Of a DNA stretch of 64,000 nt, positions 46,494 to 57,677 are shown piece by piece. Where the stretch lies: positions 28,903 through 92,902 of the forward strand of contig QANT01008781.1 of NCBI GenBank assembly GCA_003254885.1, read 5' to 3'. The position numbers and the translations under genes are program-made. Positions within the stretch are counted from its first letter, which is position 1, and each line of letters begins with the position of its first letter. Under the pieces are notes generated by a model. It saw only the letters and a list, made by a program, of their open reading frames with translations. It ran no database searches and was not told where the DNA came from. The DNA is from Purshia tridentata. Taxonomy: Eukaryota > Streptophyta > Magnoliopsida > Rosales > Rosaceae.

Positions 46494-48284
46494 AGACAGA
46501 CCTATAGGGACTTATATCCTATGTTCACTACGTTTGTTATCCTTGTTGCCCGAGCCATGTGTGTTTGATTTGAGAAGAAGATCTAAGATATGCTTTGGCA
46601 CACCAAATTGCAGTTTGCGATCTCAAAATCAGAGCTTCGCAAATTTGGGTTTTGGTTTGGATCTAAACAAATCTTCTAATTAGAAAAGGCAAGTGACAGG
46701 AAGAAGCAGAGGAAGAAGAAGTGACAATTATGGTCGCCTTGAGTTTTCTAGGGTTTGTGGTGAAGTGGAAGAGAGCAAGAGGAAGGCGAAGAAGGGAAGG
46801 GGGCGTAGAGGAAGTGACAGAATAGAAGAGGAGACAGAGAGAGAGAGACAAAGAAGAAGAGGGATGAATAGAGATAGCGACATAGAAGAAGAGAGATAGA
46901 GAGATAGAGAGAGAGACAGAGAAGGACGGAGATAGAGAGTGACAGAGAGGAAGAGCAACGTTAAAATGTGGACCAGGTTAGATGTTATTGGACCTCCTTC
47001 AAAACTTGAAAAAGCACATGGGTCTTAAAGGTAGAGAGAGCCCAATTATGGGTTTTATAATCATTTACTTTTAAAAATATGTGTATCATAATAACATATA
47101 TAAATGGTAACAAAACACCCACATTTTTCGTACATGTAATTACTATTTTTCAATTAGGGAGGGGAGATCGAAGATGGGGCAACTCTACGGCTATTCCAAC
47201 TAAACTACCCCACCAATTGTGTAATTACTAATTACTAAATATTTAAGTTATCGTATTCAAAATTTCAAAAAAACAATCATCATTATTCACATCAATTCTT
47301 TTTTTATCATTAAAATAAAATTGAAACACATCATAATCTATTGTTTTTAATTTATTTATGTTAATTTCATCATTATTCACAAAAAAAAATTTCTAAAGAT
47401 GTTCTAAAAAAAAATTCTGAAAATAAGAAAATGTGAAATTTCTGATTTTTTATTCAAAAATTTCAATTCTTTATTTGAAAGTTCCAAAAATGTGATTTTT
47501 CAAAAAAATCTGAAAGTTTCGAGAAATCTGAAAATTCTTAAATAAGATGTTGAAATTCCGATTCTTTAATTGGAATAGAAATTACATTCCGAAATTTTTT
47601 GGAATGGAATTGGATAATGCTGTTTTTGATTCGATCCGGTCGAAACACACCCCTAGCAATCACCTAGATAATTGGAGAGAATAATACCAACCCACCACAC
47701 GAGAGGAGTTTTTCAATATGATACACTCGAAGCCTAGGAATATCATTGAAAGGTATTTTGGGCTACTAAAAAGGCGTTGGGCAATTCTTAGAAGCCCATC
47801 CTTTTATGACATCATAACACAACGTCAAATCATTTCTGTATGTTGTATGCTTTATAATTTTATAAGAAGAGAGATGACCGTTGATCCTATGGAACATGAT
47901 CAGTTGGAAGTGGTGAATGAGATCGAACATAGAAGTTAATAACTACATTACCAATGTTGAGTCATCGGATAAGTGGAATACATGGAGGCAAAATCTTGCA
48001 ATTGAAATGTTTAGTACATGGAGAGCAAGAAGGTAAATGGCCTAGATAGATTTTCATGTTTGTAGTTTATTTTCAAGTAATAAATAATAGCTTGCTCTTC
48101 CTATTTGTTTGTGTAATAATGTAATGTACCTTTCTATGCCTTTTTGGATTGAAGGCTAGGTGTTGAAAATATTGTGACTTTTCATGGTTTTAGTTGTTGT
48201 TTTTGACGATAGTATATATTTGTCTTTGGCTTTTGTTGTCCATGGTTTTTGTTAATTTTTCTTGCATTATACATGTCCGTATAA

Positions 48285-48722
48285 TTGGCTTCTATTTTCT
48301 TTTGTTTATTATCATGTTGGATGAACTCTATTGCAACTTTGAAATGGGGAAGGGGTGTGAATAAAAATTATTGGACAACCTCCCAAGGTGCAAAATTGGT
48401 TGAGGCATTGTTTGAGATATCTCGTGACACCAAGTGGAAGGCAAATTACGAATTCAAAAATGGTTATTTAAGCCAATTAGAAGTGATGATGGAAGCCAAA
48501 CTTCCAAGCTGTGGTAAAAGGGCCTCTCTACACATCGAGTCACGGGTGAAGACATTGAAGGCAAAATATTGTGTCTTCGCTAAAATATTGAAGCAAAGTG
48601 GATTTGGTTGGAATGAAGAGAAGATGATTAGTTTCTTCACACAACAACTTAAAAATCAGATATTTTGTCCACTTGATCATGCCAACAGGTTGCACCATCA
48701 GATTTTGTTGTTGAGTTGCTAG
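48285..48722 (+). pseudogene. PIF/Harbinger Myb/SANT-like accessory protein, partial
   Basis: The frame contains NYWTTSQGAKLVEALFEISRD, KNGYLSQLEVMMEAKLP and HIESRVKTLKAKYC, then a FGWNEEKMISFF stretch. This is the Myb/SANT-like (Myb_DNA-bind_3) domain of the second protein of plant PIF/Harbinger elements, which helps the transposase bind its ends. It lies about 250 bases downstream of the transposase on the same strand, as in two-gene elements of this superfamily. The C-terminal half after residue 125 is not recognisable and the likely start is not at the first ATG. The frame is open here, but the element is broken. Confidence 0.8.
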
Positions 48723-48949
48723 TCATGTTAGAGATTGGACTTCCATGTATGATTCCTCTTCAATATCTAGTTGTAAGTCAAAATTTGGTTGTTCATCATC
48801 CATTTGTTGTGTTCTTTGTCCTTTTGAGCTCTTCTGATGACTTTTTTATTTTGTTTTGGTTGTTGCGGAAGCTTTGATTTCATTAAGGGTTCCTCATATT
48901 TTGTTTCAACCTTCTTCTTTTTTCTTGCTTTTTAGTAGTATACTTATAT
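48723..48949. other. Non-coding junction between PIF/Harbinger and the next element
   Basis: No frame or terminal repeat is recognised. The PIF/Harbinger right end was not found. Confidence 0.3.
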
Positions 48950-51290
48950 GTCCTATGCCTTTCGAACCCCGTCATCCCTGTGCTTCAATCTCTCTAGCCT
49001 TGAATATTTGACAATGGCAAGGCATGGAGATTGGTCCTCTTATTGAGTAGTTGTTTGAGCTTGAAGAGTTGTTTGGATTGGTGAAGACTGATTGTCCATA
49101 GTTGCTTCAGCTTCAATATTCTCTTGTTTGGAATATGCTCTATCTTGAGACATTTGAAATGACTCATGTGGTGGACTATGTTGGTTGGCTTCAATGTCAG
49201 AATGGTGATGTGGAGGCATTGATGCAGGTTGAGACATTTGGAATGAGTCAATTGCTGGACTTAATTGGAATGAGTCATTTTTGGAATGGTCTGGTTCTTG
49301 TGGAGGAGTTTCTGTAGCTGGATGAATTTTAAATTGATTAGATGGTGGAGGAGACTGATGTTGACTTGGTTCACCCCGAGCATGCTCAACGGATGGAGGT
49401 CGGGCTAGAGTTAATGTAATGGTGTGCTCCTCTCCTTCCTTGTGAACATCTTGAACGATCCCTTTCTACTTTGAAATGACAACTTCGAGCTTCTTAACTT
49501 GTTTAAACGGGGGCTGAGTTTGGGCTTTGAGAAACTGTTGTTCCTCTTCATCATTTCTTACCTTCACCTTTTCTTGACTCAATTCTTTTTGTAGGAGCTG
49601 AATTTTTTTCTCATGTGTTTGTATGTTCTTTCAATTTCTTATTCTCTTTGCTCACATTGTGGAGGTCATTCTTAAGCTTCCCAATCTGGTCTTTTGTAGT
49701 GAGGACAATTTTCAAGTATTTTGTATTCTTCTCCTCAATTATCTAATGATGAGTGATTGGTTTTTTAATTACTTACCATCATCAATTCCATCTTCATTTT
49801 GGATTGTGTAATCCTCCAGTAATTTCTTCATAGATGTCCTGGAATTCTTGCATTTGCTGGTCACCCCCTACAGCTATTTTCACTTTCAAACACATTCATC
49901 TGCATGCATGAATTTTCCAATAGTTAATCTATACCATATTGTTACTTTGTGACAGTAGCATTAATTTTAACTTAGTGTCTGTCATATTGTTACTTTATGA
50001 CAGTACCAATACTAAGTTAACAATCAGATAGTAACAATCCTTGTTCCTAGTTCGTACACAATAATGATTTGAATTCTTACCCAATTGTTTAGATTTTCCT
50101 CTTCTTGATCTAATTCTTGTTGTTGTTGTTCTTCTTCTTATTGTTTTGGGTCTTCTTTTTCGTGCTCTTAGTCCTCTTGGTCTTCTTTCCTGTTCTTTTG
50201 GACCCTTTATTTTTGGTGTTCCTCTTGGTCTTCTTCCTCTTTGTAGTTTTCTACTAGCAGGAATGTTTGTTCACTTAGTGGTTCTTCCGGCACTAGTTCT
50301 GTAAATATGCTGTTCACAAATTTAAAATGGAAAGTTGTTAGTATTTTCAATTTAAAAATAGTTACGGACAGACAATTATATATATATACCTCAAAGTCTT
50401 GAAGCCTGTAATGCTTCATTTTTCTGTTGAGATCATCTAGATCCCACTTAACAATTCCAGGTGTTTGGTTCTCCCTTCCTCTTATTGGATTTATGACATT
50501 GGACTTTTGATAGATCCTAAAAAACAGAATAGGAAGTAGTACATTCATGCTTAAAAGATGTAAATACAATAAATATAGTTATTCGTTCACTTTAGTGCTT
50601 ACCAGTATCACGACAACACATCTAGACATTGACTTGATGATTTTGCATAGTGATTTGTGCAAGTAGTCATGTACTTCCTTTGCTCATTCTTTTTGTATTA
50701 TTCTGTTTAAGTCTTCAGCATGCTTGACCAAGTCCCAACCAAGGTGGACCCAAGAATTAGGGAATAAAATAGTTGCAAGCAATTCCAAGACTATCAATCG
50801 GACAACATTATCACTATTGTCCTTTTTTTTTCTTCCTTGCACTGCGACTTGATTGTGGTGTCTTGCTCTGTTTTTCTTCTTCAACTGCCTTAAATAGAGT
50901 TGCTTCCACTGAGGTTCTGCTTATCCTTTCTTCATCTTGAAAGTAGTTTATTATGAACTATGACTTCTTCAATAATTTTTTGGATAATAGAACATCATTT
51001 TCAAGTTCTGATAGTCCAAGTAACTCAGCAATGTCAGTTGTAAGTAATTTTCTTTTTACCAAATATGAACTTCTATGTATTTTTGTTATATCCATTGATG
51101 AAAAACTCTATGTTTTCATCAGACTTGACGGGGTTGCTTCCCATCATTGTGTTGTAGAATGCGCTAATGAGAGGCCAAAAAGGTGTCCTTTGGAGCTTCT
51201 CTTATGTGTTTTTACTAAGGTCCTCTTTGATTTTGTCCATTACATTCTGAAATACAACAAAGTTGTATCGGTATTGTGGTCGTCCTGACC
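48950..51290 (-). pseudogene. Transposon-associated Ulp1/DUF1985-like protein, decayed
   Basis: On the minus strand from 51290: WPLISAFYNN-like and IAELLGLSELENDVLL stretches, then frame 50884-50684 (VVRLIVLELLATILFPNSWVHLGWDLVKHAEDLN), and a WAKEVHDYLHKSL continuation. Next are frame 50569-50207 (RENQTPGIVKWDLDDLNRKMKHYRLQDFE), an acidic/Gln-rich part, a Lys/Glu-rich coiled-coil-like part near 49600-49500 and a Gln/His-rich tail (49237-49040). The order resembles proteins with DUF1985-like domains carried with Ulp1 proteases by plant MULEs. No Ulp1 catalytic domain is recognisable here. Stops and shifts are frequent. TTACT...GACAGTA motifs at 49940-50035 and 51395-51590 fit a MULE-type carrier. 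The identification is by resemblance only. Confidence 0.45.
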
Positions 51291-51636
51291 ATTTTCTGCT
51301 TACTTCTTCTTGTTGATTTACTATTGGTTGTTTGTTTTTTGGAGGCATCTCTTTTTTAATCTTGCAATATTGTTGTTGGTATATGTCAATGAGTTAGTAA
51401 CAATATTCAGATAGTTATAATACTGAGAGAATTACAATATTTAGAGAGTAACAATACCAAAACCTATTGTTACTTTCGAACAATACAAAAACTTGATTGT
51501 CACTATAGGTTATTGCTACTGTGACTCAGTAATAATCAGGTGATTGCTACTATGACAAAGTAATAATGTGATTATTACTAGTAACAATAAAAGTTGTAGA
51601 GTTGCTCATGCTCAAAACAAAATCCAACAAGAAACC

Positions 51637-51715
51637 AAAACCAAAACCAAACCCAAAATCAAGAGCAATAAGAAGCCCAAAACCAAAACCAAAATCAAAA
51701 TCAAACCCAAACATT
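51637..51715 (+). repeat. (CCAAAA)n-type minisatellite
   Basis: Imperfect repeats of AACCAAAACC/AAAATCAAA. The Lys/Pro-rich frames across it are low-complexity and not called as genes. Confidence 0.8.
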
Positions 51716-52928
51716 GTGGGGTTTCTCATGTTCTTCTTTCTCCTTCCCCTTTTTTATTCTCTTTTTCTAGTGTTTGTTAATGACACAAAACCAAAAGCAA
51801 ATAAAAATGGGTATATGATGAATGAAAGTTGTTATCTATTCGTTTAGGAAGCTGTTACCCATTCTTCTAGGGTTTTCAATGATTTTTTTTTTCGTACTCA
51901 GAATTCAGTAAATAACAACTTAGAGAAAAGTTCCTGATAGGCAGTAACAATTTGATTGGTTGTTCTTCTTCTTTCTCAATAATGGCAATTGTAACAAGGC
52001 TATTTTTCGCAACCTTGCTAGCCACTTAGCACCACACTAAGTCAACCTTTTGTCTCGCCTATCTATTAGGCTTCTCGATACACACACACTGTTTGTTCAC
52101 TCACAAACACACACGGACCCTAGCAACACACACAACAAGTTTACGGGTCACCGACTAACCTTTCTTTCTTTCACTAAAGTAAAGGATATTTAAAAACTTG
52201 CTAGTTGGATCACCACAAGGCTTTCACTCTAAACCTTTGTGTGAAGCTTCGGTGTCTCAACTAAATGAGAACATCTACTATTTATACTAGTTTGCAAGGG
52301 AAAACCCTCACCTACTGGGTTAAACCGCCCACTAAGCAACCACTTCTCCACTCAAGTAACTGCCCACTAACTTGGTAACCACCAAGTAATCGCCAAGTAA
52401 CTGCCAAGTAATCGCCCACTACTTCAAGGAGTTATCCTCCACTTAGCATGATAAGGAGCCAACCACCACTAACCCTCTCCCTCGAGTAACCACCCACATC
52501 CTTGAGAAGTTATCTCCACTGACCAACTCAATCCAAGTAACCACCCACTACCTTAGTGGTCAACTTCCAAGCAACCCACTACTTCCTTAATTGTAGGAAC
52601 CACTCTTCACATCCAAGTTGTCTAGTCATGGTCCGCTTATGGCTTGAACCTTTGCACCGCAGCTGCACCATCTCTTGCACCAACGTTGCCCAACTTGCAT
52701 GCTAGTCTGCTGCCTATGCCATGCTATGCGCTTCCTTGCATGATAGGCTGTTGCCTAGGCCATGCCACGCCAATTCCTTGCATGCTAGCTTGCTCGCCGC
52801 TTGCATGCATGATGCCATAGGCTGCCCTCCTTAGCCCACGACTTTTGCACCTTTGCCACTTTGCCTTGCATCTCTTCCTTCCATGGCACAGTTCAAGGCA
52901 GCCAATCATGCCATGGCTTGTAAGGGTT

Positions 52929-53147
52929 TTACAAATCACCCTCACCAGATGAGTTCGACGCCCTTGTCGGACCAGGTGCTTCCCCTATTCCTTCAACACC
53001 ATCCAACTCAAAACTCAACTTAGACTCCGGCTCTGAATCGAGTTCGAATTCGATCTCCACGAGGTCCTCTTCCTCTTCCATCTCAAATTCTTCAGGGTCT
53101 TCCTCGGGTGCTTGCTCCTGCTTCTCAAGAATAACTTCATCCATCAT
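52929..53147 (-). CDS. Acidic 72 aa frame inside the gag-only element
   Basis: The minus-strand frame starts MMDEVILEKQEQ and is dominated by Glu, Asp and Ser (EEFEMEEEEDLVEIEFELD, then SEPESKLSFELDG), ending at the LTR boundary. The same reading direction upstream (53148-53480) also gives long Glu-rich stretches broken by stops, so it is probably the end of a larger acidic protein. I do not recognise it, and it may be low-complexity sequence captured by the element. Confidence 0.3.
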   Translation of the reverse strand: MMDEVILEKQEQAPEEDPEEFEMEEEEDLVEIEFELDSEPESKLSFELDGVEGIGEAPGPTRASNSSGEGDL

Positions 53148-54009
53148 AGGATCTAACTCTTCCTTCTCCTAAGGAATAACCCCTTCCCAATGAATACCCA
53201 TGCTTTGTTCGGGTACCAGCATTGGTTCTTTATTGTCCGAAGAGATATACACTATCTCATGGACTTGCTCCGCAACAGCTTTCATCTCGACAACCTCTTC
53301 TTGGGCATTCTCTAGCTCAATTTACTGAGCCACAAAAGCTTCCATCTAGTCCCAGAATGCAGTAACCATTGCTTGTCCTTGGCTGTCGCTGGTACTCCCA
53401 CTACTTGAACTTGAGGATGAGTCTTGTATCTCACTCTTCTCATTGTTCACCTCCTTAAAGTTTGGGACTTGACCAAACCCTATTCCTTGATTCATTCACC
53501 TATGTCTTCCAGTTCTAGAAAGCCATTCATAATCATAAACTGACATAGCTTGCTTGTACCTCGAGTATCTTGCCCTATACCACAGGAAATGGACGAACAC
53601 CAAAGGATTGTTTGTTGTGACACTCATGTACAACTTGAAGTGTCTTCCCAACACTCGTTTGTCCAAATGCACATATACAAGTGTGCAGCAGCAATCTCAG
53701 TTTCCTCTATTATGGAGTTAGCCGCATCCCATGTCGGGATCGAGTCTTCAGCCACTTGAATGAGTGCTTCGTTCCTTAAAAGTGAGCCATAAAGGGACAC
53801 TTCACCTTTGTTGACAGCATACACTTCCACAAAGAGCTACATCAGATCAGGTTGAAGTGCCTCCTCAAAGGCGACAGTATCATTCCCAGGCTGCACCTCC
53901 AAGGCATTTAGCAGCACCATTGTGTTAACTTTGGGGGATCTACTTCCATGTCAGCACGTCCTCCATCATCCAATTCCACCATAGCATTGAGATTTTCTCT
54001 ATTTGGGTA

Positions 54010-54921
54010 ATCACGCATGCGGTGAGGCCCTTGGCAAATGAAACAGCTCGAGAATTTGGTCTTGTCTCAGCCGTCCCCACTCTTAGGTTTGCCAACACTC
54101 TGCAGCTCCTTTCCCTTATCTGCCACATTATTTCCAGAACTCTTGGGAGTCTTATCTTTCTTCCCTTCTTGGCTTCTCATTTTGTCACCCACTGTGACGG
54201 CCAATTTGTAATCCATCAATCTTTCAGCTACATTTATGGCAGAACAAACATCTCTAACACCTTGCCTTCTCAACTCGGCTTGTGCCCATGGTTGCAACCC
54301 CTCCATGAAGTTGAACAACTTATCCGCCTCTGACATATTCGAAATGTCAAGCATTAAGGAATAGAACTCCTTCACATAGTCTCTCACTGTTCCCACATGG
54401 TTCAGCTTCTTCAAAACTTCCTTTGCAATCCATGCGGTATTGCAAGGAAGGAATTGCTCCTTCAACTCCTTCTTGAACGCGTCCCAGTCTTCAATATTGG
54501 GCTTGTTCTTGCTGTCTTCTTCTTAGACTCGAGTTCTCCACCACAATTTGGCATTGTCGGCCAAATACATGCTTGTTACCGAAATCTTCTCATTTTTCGG
54601 TATGCGAGCGGCTTTAAAGTACTGCTCCATGTCCCACAAGAAATTCTCCAACCCCTTGGCACTTTGGACACCATCGTACACTTTTGGATCTGGCACTTTG
54701 AACCTAGTAACCATACCATCAAACCCACTCGATTTGCTGTTGACAGCCAACTTCACGACACCTAACTCGGCTTCCATCTCTTTCAGTTTTCTCCTAACTG
54801 CTTCAGCCAAGCCATTCATGTCCTCTACGTTGGAAGTCATCTTACCATCGACATCAGCCATATGAATGTTGATGGCCTTTTGCATGTTGACAAGGGCAAC
54901 ATCAAAACGAGCAGCTTCCAC
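54010..54921 (-). pseudogene. Gag of the non-autonomous gypsy-like element, two in-frame stops
   Basis: Minus strand. Frame 54921-54523 has a coiled-coil-like N-terminus (VRRKLKEMEAELG) and KVYDGVQSAKGLENFLWDMEQYF plus NAKLWWRTRV, typical of the Ty3/gypsy Retrotrans_gag domain. A single in-frame stop at 54523-54525 interrupts it. The same frame resumes and runs to 54067 (IEDWDAFKKELKEQF, EFYSLMLDISNMSEADKLFNFMEGL). After a second stop there is a CX2CX4H zinc knuckle (CFICQGPHRMRDYP) with the final Cys replaced by Tyr. So few breaks suggest it was coding until fairly recently. Confidence 0.85.
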
Positions 54922-56185
54922 ACTTAAGCTTGTGACATCGTCACCTTAGAGAGGCACAACGAAATCCTCCAATTAAGCCACATGGTCCTTCAAAGTATCA
55001 TTTCCGCCAGCTATCTCGACTTACTCCTCTTTTTACAAGCTCCAAGGGAACACTAGCACTGTCTTCACAACAACCCAGCCTTACAAGCTCTGAGGGAACA
55101 CTTGTAACACAATCCTTTTCACAGATGTACAGGCACCTCCGTCAATCTCCATCGAGATTAGTGTGGACTCCTTGGGAAAATCCACACAACTGCACACTCT
55201 TGCTATAAACGCAGCTCTAATACCAATAGTAACAAGGCTATTTTTCGCAACCTTGCTCGGCACTTAGCACCACACTAGGTTAGCCTTCTGTCTTGCTTAT
55301 CTATGAATCTTCTCGACACCACACACCGTTTGTTCACTCAAAAACACACACGGACCCTAGCAATACATACAGCAAGCTTATGGGCCACCGCCTAACCTTT
55401 CTTTCTTTTACTAAAGCAAAAGATATTTACAAACTTTCTAGTTGGATCACCACAAGGCTTTCACTCTAAACCTTTGTGTGAAGCTTTAGTGTCTCAACTG
55501 AATAAGAACATATACTATTTATACTAGTTTGCAAGGAACAACCCCCATTTGCTGGGTAAAATTGCCCACTAAGAAACCACTTTTCTGCTCAAGCAACCGC
55601 CCACTAACTTGGTAACCACCAAGTAACCGCCAAGTAACCGCCCACTACTCAAGGAAGTTATTCTCCACTTAGCATGATAGGGAGCCAACCACCATTAGCC
55701 CACTCCCTTGAGTAACCACCCACATCCTTGGGAAGTTATCCCCATTGACCAACTCAATCCAAGTAACTACCCACTACCTTAGTGGTCAACTTCCATGCAG
55801 CCCACTACTTCCTTGATTGTAGGAACCACTCCTCACATCTAAGTCATTTAGTCATGGTCCGCTTAGGACTTGAGCCTTTACACCATAGCTACATCGCAGC
55901 TTCACCATCTCTTACCCCAACGTTGCCCAACTTGCATGCTAGGCTGCTGCCTATGCCATGCCATGCACTTTCTTGCATGATAGGCTGCCGCCTACGCCAT
56001 GCCACGCCACTTCCTTGCATGCTAGCTTGCTCGCTGCTTGCTTGCTGCTTGCATGCATGATGCCATAGGCTGCCCTCCTTAGCCCATGACTTTGCACCTT
56101 TGCCATTCTTCCTTGTGTCTCTTCCTTCTATGGCATAGTTCAAGGTAGCCAACCATACCATGGCTTGTAAGGGTCTTACAGCAAT

Positions 56186-57672
56186 CTAGTCTTCTTTTTT
56201 CTGGTTTTTGTCTTTCGTTTTTCTCTGGAGCTTTTTGTTTTTTGGTCTAAGTAGTGAGGGGAGAGAGTGATGGGCGAGAATTTTGGTTATGGCCTTAAAG
56301 TGGGTTAAGGTAGTTTGATGTTGATTAATGGTTAACCAGTGGCGGACATGTAAATTTGGCTCTTTTAAATGGTTTTTGTTTTGCATGTATTGGGTTTTTT
56401 AGAAAGTAGGCCGACGAGGTTTTTTGCTTCCGTGTTTGGGCTTAATGAACAATGTAATTGTCCGAATGGACTTATAAAAAAATCTCATATTTTAATGAAG
56501 TCTTTAAAATGAGACTTATATTGTATATACTGAAAACTTAATTTAAATACACATATTGGATTTTCTCTCTTTTACCTGAATTTGATTAATTTTTTCTTCA
56601 CTTATTTGGTGATAATGTTTGAAAGAATTAAAAAGGGTAAATTTCGTAAATTAGACAACACAAGAAGCACAATACTAGTACATCAAAACCATATGAAAAC
56701 AGCATTAAAAAAATAGACAAAAAACAACAACAACACTCGACATCAAAGAAAATGTTGATACATTTTATTTGGTGGGGGCCAAATTTGGGTGTCCCAGTGA
56801 GGTTGAACTTGCAATTGACCCAATCTTTCTCGAATTTGACAAATTCAAAGTGATTTCGTATGCGTTTTGACCATACCTAATTTGACCTAATCGCCCAACC
56901 CATTTACCAATTTGACCGGCCCCTTTTACATGCTTACAGACACAAGATAACTAGCACCTCGACTTGGTCATTTCCGCCAACCAAGGTAGGTTTTTTTTAT
57001 CTAAAATTTTAACTGATTCTAGGCCCTTACAATTAATCTTGGCCCTCCATTCATTATTTGATCTCAACCATCCATTCTCACCCCAAACACCATCAGCTAA
57101 ATTCTAGAGTTTCTCTTTCCCTTCTTTGAGACCCAGTGAAATTTTCCAAATTTATTATGAGATTTTTCCTAATTTTCTAGAGTTTAATGGACGAAAATCT
57201 ATTTTTTTCTTCTACATTTTACTTTAATTTTTAAACCAACCTTTTGAAGTTAGACCTTGGGAAGGTATTGCTCATACCCATAGATCCAACAGTACAAGTC
57301 TCATACTATTATGAGTCTGAGAAATTATTTTATGAATTTCTTAAATTTTTAATTTCCTTAAGTTATTTTGTTTTCTTGACACTAGTTTATGGAGCTTTAA
57401 TTTTCTAAAATTTTCGCAAGGGAAAATTTGTAATTTGGCCCCATAAATAAATTGTACTTGCCAACATGAGTCTGTATGAACTTTTGTGGTATTTTTTCGA
57501 GATCATAGCTATTTTTATTTAATTTTTAAAGTTGGTAAATTATTAAGAAAATAGAAAATCAGAAAGCACCAAAATGAGCCATATGACACGATGTGGGCCT
57601 TCCATTGCTAAATGGCTATAGAGACCAGACGAATGAGCTTGTGCCACTATGGGACCACACCATGTGGCAACA
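56186..57672. other. Non-coding sequence between gypsy-like element and solo LTR D
   Basis: 56186-56540 probably continues the element into which the gypsy copy inserted. The rest is A/T rich with no recognised gene or terminal repeats. Confidence 0.4.
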
Positions 57673-57677
57673 CCCAA

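Larger units (their letters stand above)
44263..47653. mobile_element. hAT-like non-coding element, 3.4 kb
   Basis: The left end GGGGTGTGATTTGG and right end CGAAACACACCCC are inverted and sit inside the last exon of the PIF/Harbinger transposase. The 8-base flanks AGCTACTA (44255-44262) and AGCAATCA (47655-47662) look like a diverged 8 bp duplication. Subterminal A/T-rich GAAATT/ATTCCAATT motifs occur at both ends. There is no transposase: the frames near 46663-46958 lie in purine-rich GAGAGA sequence. Inside are a hairpin at 44624-44650, GTTACTGTC-type repeats (44690-44955) from a probable MULE-MITE, and a 171 bp tandem duplication (46152-46493). Confidence 0.65.
26372..48036 (+). pseudogene. 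PIF/Harbinger-type transposase, split by three insertions
   Basis: The readable pieces run in one direction: 26372-26846 (helix-turn-helix-like part, RMDRQSFHKLCQIF), 34362-34427, 34521-34744 (LGVLDGTYIKV with the first catalytic Asp; KPKNRIRKNE; GWEGSAHNRRVLR), 44204-44262 (DAGYTNGKTFLAPF, second Asp) and 47663-48036 (IHSKPRNIIERYFGLLKRRW, catalytic Glu). The DDE triad is therefore still visible. Introns fit at 34428-34520 and from 34745 to 44203. A copia element splits an exon at 26847-34356, a hAT element sits in the last intron at 34819-44148, and a hAT-like element splits the last exon at 44263-47653. A frameshift near 26707, stops near 26810-26840 and another shift near 47937 add to the decay. 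Family: nuclear DDE_Tnp_4/HARBI1-like enzymes. Inactive. Confidence 0.85.
51990..56180 (-). mobile_element. Gag-only Ty3/gypsy-like LTR retrotransposon
   Basis: The LTRs at 51990-52933 (944 bp) and 55228-56180 (953 bp) are direct repeats starting (plus strand) TGTAACAAGGCTATTTTTCG and ending GGGTTTTACA or GGGTCTTACA. They are flanked by a perfect GCAAT duplication (51985-51989 and 56181-56185). A primer-binding site TGGTATTAGAGC (minus strand, 55225-55214) places transcription on the minus strand. The 2.3 kb interior carries gag (54921-54010) and an acidic frame (53147-52929). I find no protease, reverse transcriptase or integrase motif, so it depends on an autonomous partner. A purine-rich GGTGAGGGTGAT tract precedes the 3' LTR. 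Confidence 0.88.

Noticed and set aside
46663-46958. Arg/Glu-rich and Ser/Leu-rich frames on opposite strands
   Set aside because: Purine-tract (GAGA) low complexity inside a non-coding hAT-like element.
55782-56161. His/Leu/Cys-rich frames, with relatives at 52724-52945
   Set aside because: They are within the two LTRs of the gag-only element, in CTTGCATGCTAG-type repeats.
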